This document shows positions 20,669-27,858 of a stretch of 27,858 nt of DNA, in pieces; positions within the stretch are counted from its first letter, which is position 1; the number at the start of each line of letters is the position of its first letter. This stretch comes from an uncultured Collinsella sp. (GTDB lineage Bacteria; Actinomycetota; Coriobacteriia; Coriobacteriales; Coriobacteriaceae). The position numbers were made by a program, and so were the translations under genes. The DNA lies in contig UQLI01000027.1 of assembly GCA_900541715.1 (NCBI GenBank), positions 1 through 27,858 of the forward strand, in the 5' to 3' direction. Under the pieces are notes generated by a model. The model saw only the letters and a list, made by a program, of their open reading frames with translations. It ran no database searches and was not told the origin of the DNA.

Positions 20669-22198
20669 CTAATCCAGTTTGGTACCTGGCACCTGCACGG
20701 CTTTCCCAAGCAACGCTTTGAGCTCGTTCAAAATGGAAACGGGCTGTCGATCGACAGCGTCCAGATGAAGTGTCGCCACACGAATGGGTGGCTGATATTC
20801 AAGCGAGCCGATGAGCACGGGAGAACCCAGGAACCGCTCGATTTCTTCTGCGATCGCGTCGGTCTCTTCGGGATCAAAGTCGTCGAAAAGCGCCGCGAAC
20901 GTCGGCCCCGTCGAGCGGAACAGGCGACCCTTGCCGCGCGAGCATTCCATGAGGCAGGCGGCGCTTTCTGCCAAAACGCGGTCGCCCGCATCAAAGCCAA
21001 AGCGGGCATTAACCTGAGCGATATCGTCGATTTTGATGGCGATCAAACCAGCCTTGCGCGCCACGCGACGCATTTCGCCAATGGCATTGACCAGGGCGTG
21101 AATATCGCCCAAGCCGGTCACGGAATCGGTCGTATCTGCCAAGCTTCGGTTGATGATAATGCCCACATACATGCCGGGCTCGGTATCGGTGCCGTCCAAG
21201 CGGTAGCCCGTGCAGTCGCAAAGCACGTATTTTCCGGTGGCATCCATTACGCGATACTGCATGTAGTGGAAGTGCCACGTGCCGTTTATCACCATGTCGA
21301 GCTCGGCACGTACGTTGTCGCGGTCCTCGGGATGAACGCGGGGGAGCCACATGTCGAGTGAGTTAAAAGGGTGCTGGGAGGGCAGGTCAAAATCGCGCAC
21401 GGCGTTAACCGACCATTGCGATTCTCCCGTATCGAGATTGAGGATAAACGGATAGCGCGTCTCGGAGCTCATGGAGATCGCTTGGAACACCCGGTCGTTG
21501 CAGGGAAGCTGATCGATGATTGGGCGTTGCGGCGCGTCATCGTCTTTCGGTTGCTGCACACGATGCATAAGCTTATAGCGATACATCTTGCGATCGGCAT
21601 CCATCGTCATCTGGCGACGCGTGTCGCCAGCAAGTGGATCGACGCGCGAGCAGCCAAAGCTAAAGCTACCGATCATGGGCGCCTTGCCACCTGAGCTTGC
21701 CTCGATCAGCCTGGTACGCACCTGCTCCAAGCGCTGCTCGAGTTCAATCTCGTTTGCGGAGGGCGAGATGAGCACAAACTCGTCTCCACCGATACGGAAC
21801 AGCATCTCATCGTGCTCCATGGTTTCGGAGAGCGTGCGGCAGATGCTCAGAATATAGCGATTGCCTTCGGCGTGGCCAAACCTATCGTTGCAATGCTTGA
21901 GATGGTCGATGTCAATATAGGCGCAGGTGAAGGGGTCGCCTTTGCGCCAGAGTTGCTCGACGTGACGGTCGAATCCGTTGCGGTTGCCCAAGTTGGTGAG
22001 CGGATCGATATAGGCGTTGCGCTCAAGCAGCTGGCGCTCTTGTTGCAGGATGGCATGCGTCTTTTGCAGTTGCTCACCAACGGCGCGTAGCTCAGCAGGC
22101 AGCGCGGCAACATCGAGTTCAGCGGTCGAGACGCCGTTCGCAAGTCGCTGAAGATAGGCAATAATCGATTGCTCGCCCAGGCGATATGACTCGTTCAT
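20669..22198 (-). CDS. Diguanylate cyclase, GGDEF-PAS-degenerate GGDEF
   Basis: This 509-residue protein is soluble, with no membrane segment. A coiled-coil-like start (residues 35-62) leads into an intact GGDEF domain (about 62-210; metal site DIDHLKHCND at 96-105 and RIGGDEF at 135-141), then a PAS-like domain (about 235-350; YPFILNLDTGESQWS, RVHPEDRD) and a second GGDEF-like domain (from about 355) in which the active site is replaced by STGPTF. The first domain should make cyclic di-GMP from GTP. The product-inhibition site (RxxD five residues before GGDEF) is absent (EHDE). The ATG at 22198 has AAGGAGG upstream. It is a shorter paralogue of the next gene, probably from tandem duplication. 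Confidence 0.85.
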   Translation of the reverse strand: MNESYRLGEQSIIAYLQRLANGVSTAELDVAALPAELRAVGEQLQKTHAILQQERQLLERNAYIDPLTNLGNRNGFDRHVEQLWRKGDPFTCAYIDIDHLKHCNDRFGHAEGNRYILSICRTLSETMEHDEMLFRIGGDEFVLISPSANEIELEQRLEQVRTRLIEASSGGKAPMIGSFSFGCSRVDPLAGDTRRQMTMDADRKMYRYKLMHRVQQPKDDDAPQRPIIDQLPCNDRVFQAISMSSETRYPFILNLDTGESQWSVNAVRDFDLPSQHPFNSLDMWLPRVHPEDRDNVRAELDMVINGTWHFHYMQYRVMDATGKYVLCDCTGYRLDGTDTEPGMYVGIIINRSLADTTDSVTGLGDIHALVNAIGEMRRVARKAGLIAIKIDDIAQVNARFGFDAGDRVLAESAACLMECSRGKGRLFRSTGPTFAALFDDFDPEETDAIAEEIERFLGSPVLIGSLEYQPPIRVATLHLDAVDRQPVSILNELKALLGKAVQVPGTKLD

Positions 22199-22236
22199 GA
22201 TGGATAACCTCCTTGGGCGGAACAACGGTTTGTATC

Positions 22237-22267
22237 ATATCCCCAATTCGGTTTGAATTGGGGATAT
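22237..22267. repeat. Perfect 13-bp inverted repeat between the two GGDEF genes
   Basis: ATATCCCCAATTC (22237-22249) and GAATTGGGGATAT (22255-22267) are perfect inverted copies with a 5-base spacer. It lies 59 bases after the stop of the GGDEF-EAL gene and 39 bases before the start of the GGDEF gene. No T-run follows on the minus strand, so it is more likely an operator or an RNA structure in the leader than a standard terminator. Confidence 0.6.
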
Positions 22268-22325
22268 AAGTTAGCTAATGGAGACAAATGCCCCCTTCGA
22301 CGGTGGCGTTTTGCGCGCGAGCGTA

Positions 22326-25043
22326 TCAGTTGTTATTGCCACCATCGAGCAATGCCTCAAAATCCTTCACCGGCATGGGGCGGTAGTAGAGGAAGCCCTG
22401 AGCGTAGCGGGCGCCCATTTGTCGTAGCATGTTCGCCTGCTCATTTGTCTCGACGCCTTCGACCACGACGGGCAGATGGAGCGACTGCGCCATTTCGAGC
22501 ATCGATGAAATGATTTGCGTGCTGCGGCCTTGATCGCGGTCGGTGGGCACAAAGGTGCGGTCGAGCTTGATGACGTCGACGTTGACGTTCTTGAGCATCG
22601 CGAGCGTGGACTGACCGGTGCCAAAATCGTCCATATAGGTCGAGAAGCCGCGGGTGTGCAGATCTGCGGTTAGCTTATCCACGGCCTCGGATTCTCCCGT
22701 ATAAGCCGTCTCGGTGATCTCGATACGCATGAGCTCGGGCGGTAGGTTGTATTGGGCGGCGAGCGCCCCCATATGTTCGGCAACGTCGCAGGCAAGGATA
22801 TCCACGCGCGACACATTAAGCGAGACCGGAACCACGCGAAGACGGTGATCGAGACGCTCCCGAAGCCATATGGCGACACCCTGCCAAATGTACTTGTCGA
22901 GCGTCACTACAAAGCCGCTTTCCTCGAGTGCGGGGATAAACGTTGCGGGCGAAATGAGAGAGCCGTCCTTGTCAATCCAGCGGGTGAGTGCTTCGGCGCC
23001 AATAATCTCGCCGGTTTCCATATCGACCTGGGGCTGAAGATAGTACGTGATGCGACCATTTGACAGCGCGTACTGGAATTCGGTCAGCGTGCGGTGGAAC
23101 GCGACTTCGCGCTCGTACTCAGCGGGGCGGAAAATGGCAATGCGCTCCTTGAAGTCGTTTTTGGCGCGTCGATTGGTAAACATGGCCTTTGCCTGCGCAT
23201 CGATGGTGATCTTCTCATTGGAGTCGATGGGGTAAATGCCCATGGACGGCCAGAAGCCTACGCCGTCATCATGCCTGGCTACGGCCTCGCGAACGCGGTT
23301 GTAGATTTGATGGACGGTGATGTACTTAAAGGGGATGAGTACACAAAAGTCATCTTGGCCCCAGTACCCTGCGACGCCCATATCGGCATTCTCGATGTCC
23401 TTGAGGACCGTGCCCACATCGGCGAGTACGCGGTCGCCCTCGGCCTGGCCGTGCCATTCATTAAACAGGCGCATGTGGCCCATGTCGACCGTGGCGATGC
23501 ACCAGGTGCCGTTGCGCCTTGCCTCGAGAAATGCGTTGGCGCGCCGCATAAACTCGCTGGGTCGATAGAGGCCCGTGAGCGAGTCGATACGTTCGGCTAT
23601 GGCGCTTTTGCGCTCCGCCTCGGGTATGGGGAGGCTGTCGTTGGGAACAAGCCCGCCGGCCGTGCGAAGGCGACGGTCGAGTTCGCCTAAAACGGCGGTC
23701 GCTTGATGGGTTAAGTGCTCGTAAAAGGCCGGGACGACAAGGCAGACGGGAGTAATGGTGTCGTCTGCGATTCGAACAGGAGCGAAAACGGCCTCTTTAA
23801 GGTGGCGGGTCAGTTGCTCGAATGCCTCGTGGTCTAGGTCGTTGCTGAGCACGACGAACTGGACGCTTCGTGAACGGTAGACCCGGCTCCTGCCGCGGGC
23901 GATCGACAGCATGCGGCCAGCGTATTCGGCAAGCATGTTGTCGACAGCCTCGGCCCCGTAGAGCTCGTTGAGCTTTGTCGTGCCACGAACGCGCACTGCT
24001 ATAAGCCCTGTCTCGCAACGATCGCGGCGGCAGGCGTCGATGGCGTTGGCCAGCATGCGCTGCGTTCCGAGGCCTGTGGCGGCGTCGACGGTTTCGGCAA
24101 GTGAGTGGTTGACGAGCTCACCGACATAGAGCGAGGGGACATTTCCGTCGCCGTCGATACGAAACCCGCGAGCACGGCAAAGGACGTAGTCGCCGACGGC
24201 GTTGCGCACACGATACTGCATGACGCGACGGTGCTTGGTGCCGTTGTAGACTTGGTCGATGTCGTTGATGCAGGCCTCAAGGTCGTCGGGATGGACGCGC
24301 GTTTTCCAGTAATCGCGACAGTTGTCTATGTGCTCCGAGGGAAGGCCAAGATCGCGCAAGGCACCTTGTGACCAAAGGGTGCGATGTTTGTCCAAGTTCT
24401 CGATAAAGAAATAACGGCCCTCGTTGAGCATCGAAAAGGCGTCAAAAATACGATCGCTTATTTCGAAGTCGTCGGCGTGGACTTGCGTGATATTGCGTCG
24501 ATCGAGGTGCATGGCATGACGTAGCTTGTAGTCGTACATGCGATGGTCGGCATCGAGCGTCATGCGATTGGAAGCTTCGCCCAGGGCGGGGTCGGCATGT
24601 GACACTCCGTAGCTAAACGAGTGGGGCATCTCGGAATCGTTGTTTTTGAGCAGAACCGTTCGGCAGTGTTTCAGACGTTCGGCGAGGTCGTCCTCGGTTG
24701 CAATCGTAGATAGGATGGCAAACTCGTCGCCGCCTATGCGAAACGCCGCTTCGCCCACCTTCATATACAGCTTAAGATAGAGACTTACCTGCAAGATATA
24801 GCGGTTGCCCTCGTCATGCCCAAAGACGTCGTTGCAGTGCTTGAGATTGTCGATATCGATGAACGCCATGGTAACGGGGGCGTCCTGCTCCCAGAGCTCC
24901 TCGAGGGAACGGGCAAAGCCGCCACGGTTGCCAAGCCCGGTAAGCTGGTCGGTAAAGGCAGTCCTGATCAGATCGTCTTGACGTTCGAGAAGGTCGCGGA
25001 CGGTCTTTTCGAGCGTTTCGGTGTAATTGCTGACAGTTTCCAT
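22326..25043 (-). CDS. Dual cyclic-di-GMP protein, GGDEF-PAS-GGDEF*-GGDEF*-EAL
   Basis: This 905-residue soluble protein has, in order, an intact GGDEF domain (about residues 28-180; RIGGDEF at 102-108), a PAS-like domain (about 200-310), a degenerate GGDEF (about 317-455, SRSVQF at the active site), another degenerate GGDEF (about 485-640; GQDDF at 562-566) and an EAL phosphodiesterase domain (about 655-900). EAL residues look intact: EAL at 684-686, SLNVSR, EITET, DDFGTG, IKLD and EGVET. The protein could therefore both make and break cyclic di-GMP. The I-site before the first GGDEF is KVGE, not RxxD. Its first half parallels the neighbouring 509-residue protein. The ribosome binding site before ATG 25043 is weak. 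Confidence 0.87.
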   Translation of the reverse strand: METVSNYTETLEKTVRDLLERQDDLIRTAFTDQLTGLGNRGGFARSLEELWEQDAPVTMAFIDIDNLKHCNDVFGHDEGNRYILQVSLYLKLYMKVGEAAFRIGGDEFAILSTIATEDDLAERLKHCRTVLLKNNDSEMPHSFSYGVSHADPALGEASNRMTLDADHRMYDYKLRHAMHLDRRNITQVHADDFEISDRIFDAFSMLNEGRYFFIENLDKHRTLWSQGALRDLGLPSEHIDNCRDYWKTRVHPDDLEACINDIDQVYNGTKHRRVMQYRVRNAVGDYVLCRARGFRIDGDGNVPSLYVGELVNHSLAETVDAATGLGTQRMLANAIDACRRDRCETGLIAVRVRGTTKLNELYGAEAVDNMLAEYAGRMLSIARGRSRVYRSRSVQFVVLSNDLDHEAFEQLTRHLKEAVFAPVRIADDTITPVCLVVPAFYEHLTHQATAVLGELDRRLRTAGGLVPNDSLPIPEAERKSAIAERIDSLTGLYRPSEFMRRANAFLEARRNGTWCIATVDMGHMRLFNEWHGQAEGDRVLADVGTVLKDIENADMGVAGYWGQDDFCVLIPFKYITVHQIYNRVREAVARHDDGVGFWPSMGIYPIDSNEKITIDAQAKAMFTNRRAKNDFKERIAIFRPAEYEREVAFHRTLTEFQYALSNGRITYYLQPQVDMETGEIIGAEALTRWIDKDGSLISPATFIPALEESGFVVTLDKYIWQGVAIWLRERLDHRLRVVPVSLNVSRVDILACDVAEHMGALAAQYNLPPELMRIEITETAYTGESEAVDKLTADLHTRGFSTYMDDFGTGQSTLAMLKNVNVDVIKLDRTFVPTDRDQGRSTQIISSMLEMAQSLHLPVVVEGVETNEQANMLRQMGARYAQGFLYYRPMPVKDFEALLDGGNNN

Positions 25044-25367
25044 GTTCTAAGCGACTTTCTGAGGTCGGGGCGGATTGCGTCGGGCGAGCTCGTTGTGTAC
25101 ACGCGTCGTTGCTCAGCGCTTTGCATGTATCCAGGCCCCCGCCTTGCCGCGTTGTTGAGTTAATTTGCCGGCTAATGTTCGCTGTTGATAACAGCTGAGT
25201 AGTGTAAACAACAGTGCACAATTATATATGGGTGCACATGCTGTGGGCGGTTATTATTCGACAAGCGGCAGCGCGACGATGCGATGTTCGATAAAAATGC
25301 GACTGGGACGATATATGTTGACGGGTATACTTGTCCCGTTTTAAAACGCAGGAACGGAGATGGTCGC
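25044..25367. promoter_or_regulatory. Divergent regulatory region between GGDEF-EAL and patatin genes
   Basis: This 324-base region is AT-richer in its centre. On the minus strand TATAAT (25226-25221) is a good -10 for the GGDEF-EAL gene, flanked by two GTGCAC palindromes (25214-25219 and 25232-25237). A GCTGTT/AACAGC dyad lies at 25181-25195 in the leader. On the plus strand TATACT (25326-25331) is a likely -10 for the patatin gene and lies inside the dyad ACGGG (25321-25325)/CCCGT (25335-25339); an alternative pair is TTGACG 25318 with TTAAAA 25341 at 17-base spacing. The GGDEF-EAL leader would be about 170 bases long; I do not see a convincing GEMM riboswitch in it. Confidence 0.45.
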
Positions 25368-26237
25368 ATGGCACAGTCAAATACGACGCGCACGGTGGGG
25401 CTGGCGCTCGAGGGAGGCGGCTACCGCGGTATGTATACAGCGGGCGTGCTCGATGTATGGATGGAGCACGGTTTGACCTGCGACCATATGGTGGGCGTCT
25501 CGGCGGGCGCGGCGTTTGGCTACAACTTTAAATCGCGCCAGATCGGCCGCGCCATTCGCTATAACAAGGCCTATTGCGCCGACAAGCGCTATGCGAGCGT
25601 GACCAGCTGGCTGCGAACCGGCGATATGTACAATGCCGACTTTGCTTATCACGAGGTGCCCATCGAGCGCGATCCCATCGACTTGGAGGCGTATCGCACC
25701 TGTCCCATGCGATTTACGTGCGTGTGTACCGATATCGAGACGGGCAAGGCCGTCTATCACGATTTGCCGTATGGCGACGAGCGCGATATCGAGTGGATTC
25801 GGGCGTCGTCGGCAATTCCCGTGGCGACGCGTCCCGTTGCTATTGACGGGCATAAGTATCTGGATGGTGGCGTGGCTGATTCTATTCCCAGCGCGTGGCT
25901 GTTTGCGCAGGGGTATGACCGCAATATCGTGGTGCTCACGCAGCCGGCGGGCTTTGTGAAGCAGCCCAACAGTGTGATGTCCATGCTGCGGCGCGTGTTC
26001 CGTCACTATCCGGAGTTTGTCGCAGCGCTTGAGCATCGGCATGAGGTCTACAATGCCACGCTCGATGACCTGGCACGTCGCGAGGCTGCCGGCGAGGTCT
26101 TTGTGGTGCGGCCGAGCGAATCGGTGAAGGTGCCGTCGCTGTGCCGCGAACCGGATGAGCTCGAGCGCATCTACCAGGTCGGCCGCCACGATGCGGAGGC
26201 GACTTTGCCGGCGTTGAAAGCGTATCTGGCGGGGTAA
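25368..26237 (+). CDS. Patatin-like phospholipase family protein
   Basis: This 289-residue protein carries the patatin motifs: the oxyanion-hole segment GGGYRG (residues 16-21), the nucleophile elbow GVSAG with Ser45 (43-47) and the catalytic Asp in DGG (Asp166, 166-168), which form the Ser-Asp dyad of these lipid acyl hydrolases. No signal peptide or membrane span is seen, so it is probably cytoplasmic. A C-terminal helical part (about 200-289) follows. The ATG at 25368 has CGGAG 9 bases upstream and is chosen over the longer open frame. It resembles the YjjU-like bacterial subgroup; the lipid substrate is unknown. Confidence 0.9.
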   Translation: MAQSNTTRTVGLALEGGGYRGMYTAGVLDVWMEHGLTCDHMVGVSAGAAFGYNFKSRQIGRAIRYNKAYCADKRYASVTSWLRTGDMYNADFAYHEVPIERDPIDLEAYRTCPMRFTCVCTDIETGKAVYHDLPYGDERDIEWIRASSAIPVATRPVAIDGHKYLDGGVADSIPSAWLFAQGYDRNIVVLTQPAGFVKQPNSVMSMLRRVFRHYPEFVAALEHRHEVYNATLDDLARREAAGEVFVVRPSESVKVPSLCREPDELERIYQVGRHDAEATLPALKAYLAG

Positions 26238-26247
26238 GGTTCGCATA

Positions 26248-26295
26248 CGGAAAGCGCATCCCGGAATGGACGTTCGAACCGGGATGCGCTTTCCG
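26248..26295. terminator. 17-bp hairpin between convergent patatin and thiE genes
   Basis: CGGAAAGCGCATCCCGG (26248-26264) and CCGGGATGCGCTTTCCG (26279-26295) are perfect inverted copies with a 14-base loop. It begins 11 bases after the patatin stop and lies 44 bases past the thiE stop. There is no clear T-run on either side, so it may end both transcripts by structure or need a factor. Confidence 0.65.
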
Positions 26296-26338
26296 CTATT
26301 GAAGATATGAGGTTACGAATCAGCTGCTCGGCCTATGC

Positions 26339-27034
26339 CTATGCCTGCTGCCAGGTGTCGACAAGTTCCTTGGCTGCGGCGTGGGGGTCGTCGGCACTGC
26401 AGACGGCGCTCACCACAAAGAAGCCGTCGACGCCGGTTGCCTTAAGCTGCGGCAAGTCGGCCGTCTTAACGCCGCCGCCCACCACGATGGGCACGGGGCT
26501 TGCCATGTGGAGTGCGGCCAGGTCCTCAAAGCTCTTGGTGATGATGGAGCCATCGGCCGCGCGTCCGCAGTCGCGCTTGGTCTCGGTCTCGTGGAGCGGG
26601 CCGATGCCCAGGTAGTCGACCAGACTCATGTCGGCGGTCTTGACGTACTCGAGCATCTCCTCGCAGCGGGCCGAAAGGCCCACGATGGCATCGGGGCCCA
26701 GCAGCTTGCGACAGACCTCGACGGGAATGTCGCTCTGACCCACGTGCACGCCGCCGACAGCAATGCCCTGCTCGCGCGCGGCGAGTACGCAGTCCAGGCG
26801 GTCGTCAATCAGCAAAGCGACCTGACCGGTCTTGCCGGCCTGTGCGATTGCCTGCGCGGCGTCGCCGGTCAGCGCAATGATCTCGCGGGCGCTTGCCACC
26901 TTGGAGCGCACCTGGATGCAGGTAAAGCCGGCGTCGAGTGCCTGGGCCACCACATCGCCCACGGGGCGCCCGAGCGTGTTTTCGGGGCCGAGCACCAGAT
27001 AGGCCGAGATATCAAGGTTGTCGCGGATACTCAT
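26339..27034 (-). CDS. thiE: Thiamine-phosphate synthase
   Basis: This 231-residue TIM-barrel enzyme joins the pyrimidine diphosphate (HMP-PP) and thiazole phosphate (THZ-P) to make thiamine phosphate. Motifs include CIQVRSK (about residues 39-45), LLIDDRLD (pyrophosphate-binding Asp region, near 74-81), GVHVGQSD (93-101 region), DYLGIGPLHETETK (near 139-152) and the phosphate-binding VVGGGVKT near 188. Length is usual. AGGAGGAAACACG before the ATG supports the start, which overlaps the stop of the thiamine-binding protein gene by 4 bases, a sign of translational coupling. Confidence 0.94.
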   Translation of the reverse strand: MSIRDNLDISAYLVLGPENTLGRPVGDVVAQALDAGFTCIQVRSKVASAREIIALTGDAAQAIAQAGKTGQVALLIDDRLDCVLAAREQGIAVGGVHVGQSDIPVEVCRKLLGPDAIVGLSARCEEMLEYVKTADMSLVDYLGIGPLHETETKRDCGRAADGSIITKSFEDLAALHMASPVPIVVGGGVKTADLPQLKATGVDGFFVVSAVCSADDPHAAAKELVDTWQQA

Positions 27035-27372
27035 CGTGTTTCCTCCTGCTTTTTGATCTGAGCTTCCATGCGCTCGAGCTTGCCGGTCATGGTGTCGGTA
27101 AATCCGGGTCGAATATCGGCTTTGAGCACGACTTCGGTGCGGATGCCCTTGCTCGCCAACACAAAGGTTGCGTCGCGCACGACCTGCATGACCTCGTCCC
27201 AGTCGCCCTCGATCTCGGTGAACATCGAGGTGGTGCGGTTGGGAAGGCCGCTCTCGCGAATGACGCGCACGACCTCGGCGACCTCGGCGGACAGCTCATC
27301 GCCGGTGCCGCACGGGGCGATGGCCACGGCGACGAGCGTATTCATGCCGGCATTGGTTGCGGGCTCGGACAT
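27031..27372 (-). CDS. MTH1187 family thiamine-binding protein
   Basis: This 113-residue protein matches the MTH1187/YkoF-like family (DUF77): VAVAIAPCGTGDELSAEVAEV at the N-terminus, split by the chain near residue 20, then GLPNRTTSMFTEIEGDWDEVM and a C-terminal KLERMEAQI. Family members form ferredoxin-like oligomers and bind thiamine or its hydroxymethylpyrimidine precursor. It lies between thiM and thiE, overlapping thiE by ATGA, which fits a thiamine salvage function. The ATG at 27372 has AGGAGG 8 bases upstream, inside the end of thiM; a second Met at residue 10 is possible. Confidence 0.88.
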   Translation of the reverse strand: MSEPATNAGMNTLVAVAIAPCGTGDELSAEVAEVVRVIRESGLPNRTTSMFTEIEGDWDEVMQVVRDATFVLASKGIRTEVVLKADIRPGFTDTMTGKLERMEAQIKKQEETR

Positions 27373-27375
27373 GGC

Positions 27376-27858
27376 CTATGCCTCCTCGAGGTCGAGCTGG
27401 TTGTTGGCGATGTCCTGGGCGGTTGCGCGGTAGAGCTCGTCGATAAAGGCGACCTTAAAGCTTGCCGGGGCGTCGGCGACAGCGGCGGCACGCGAGCCGG
27501 CAACGTTGTAGACGGCGGTGCCGCAGACGGCGGCCGTAAACGGGTCGGCAGCGCAGGCGTACACAGCCAGCACGCCGCCTTGCGAGCAGCCGCAACCGGT
27601 GATCTTGGACATGAGCGGGCTGCCGCCGTGGGACTTGGCCACGGTCATGCCGTCGGTGATCAGGTCGACTTCGCCCGAGACCACAACGGCGCCGCCGGTG
27701 TAGCGGGCGAGCGCCACGGCGGCATCGCGGGCGGCGTCTACCGTGTCGGTGGTATCGACACCGCGCACGCGGCTCAGATCGGCCGCCTCGCCCTCAAGAC
27801 CCCACAGGCCGGCGAGCGCGATGATCTCGGAGGCGTTGCCGCGCACGATGGCGGGCTT
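27376..27858 (-). CDS. thiM: Hydroxyethylthiazole kinase (partial, 5' end outside window)
   Basis: The frame is open to the right edge; 160 C-terminal residues are visible out of about 265. The visible part starts KPAIVRGNASEI, the family's conserved RGN-x-SEI block, and includes the phosphate/ATP-binding segment SKITGCGCSQGG (typically TGTGC in the family; the middle residue is Cys here), which carries the catalytic Cys region. ThiM phosphorylates the thiazole alcohol so that ThiE can use it, indicating salvage of the thiazole moiety. It is the upstream member of the leftward thiM - thiamine-binding protein - thiE unit. Confidence 0.92.
   Translation of the reverse strand, partial: KPAIVRGNASEIIALAGLWGLEGEAADLSRVRGVDTTDTVDAARDAAVALARYTGGAVVVSGEVDLITDGMTVAKSHGGSPLMSKITGCGCSQGGVLAVYACAADPFTAAVCGTAVYNVAGSRAAAVADAPASFKVAFIDELYRATAQDIANNQLDLEEA

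Noticed and set aside
25044..25220. Possible c-di-GMP (GEMM) riboswitch in the long leader of the GGDEF-EAL gene
   Set aside because: Fragments such as ATGCAAAGC resemble part of the aptamer, but the GAAA tetraloop, its receptor and the conserved GGGCAAACC are not present together. A covariance-model search would settle it.

Overview
The window looks like a chromosomal segment of a high-GC, Gram-positive gut actinobacterium of the class Coriobacteriia, most probably Collinsella. This rests on GC-rich codon use, clear AAGGAG-type ribosome binding sites and the style of the proteins and intergenic palindromes; no rRNA or other marker gene is present, so the genus is an inference. I see no tRNA, rRNA, CRISPR array, transposase, integrase or phage structural gene.

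Left part (1-9.6 kb). The 3' part of prfC (release factor 3) is followed by a candidate preQ1-I-type riboswitch in front of a YhhQ-family queuosine-precursor transporter gene, which is closely followed by a short-chain dehydrogenase gene. Next come ung (uracil-DNA glycosylase), a DMT/EamA exporter divergent from a LysR regulator, a MATE efflux protein, an rRNA methyltransferase (RlmA type), a four-helix membrane protein, a 47-residue single-span membrane protein, and RsmJ (16S rRNA m2G methyltransferase).

Middle part (9.6-18.3 kb). A small zinc-ribbon protein and a GNAT acetyltransferase diverge around a perfect 9-bp dyad. A Tet(M)-like but probably housekeeping translational GTPase follows. 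Then comes the most unusual locus: an Orc1/Cdc6-like AAA+ ATPase gene abutting a UvrA2-type ABC ATPase that lacks the UvrB-binding domain, and convergent to them a second, related AAA+ ATPase. Each ATPase gene is preceded by short A/T-rich repeats phased at 10-bp multiples. Near-identical palindromes of the type TGTGACAAAGGG(G/A)C lie at gene 3' ends throughout this locus and in two cases supply the last Met codon and the TGA stop. TrmL, with an unusual insertion of about 40 residues, follows.

Right part (18.4-27.9 kb). This holds a COG0523 (CobW/ZNG1-like) GTPase with a CICC motif, a flavodoxin-like oxidoreductase with a thioredoxin-fold ArsC/Spx-like protein that lacks the usual Cys, two tandem related cyclic-di-GMP proteins (GGDEF-PAS-degenerate GGDEF, and the same plus GGDEF-EAL), a patatin-like lipase, and a thiamine salvage operon (thiM partial, a thiamine-binding protein, thiE) reading leftward out of the window's right edge.

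Most genes are ordinary core or accessory genes. Those worth a second look are the riboswitch-transporter-SDR unit, the AAA+/UvrA2 locus with its phased repeats, and the family of gene-end palindromes.
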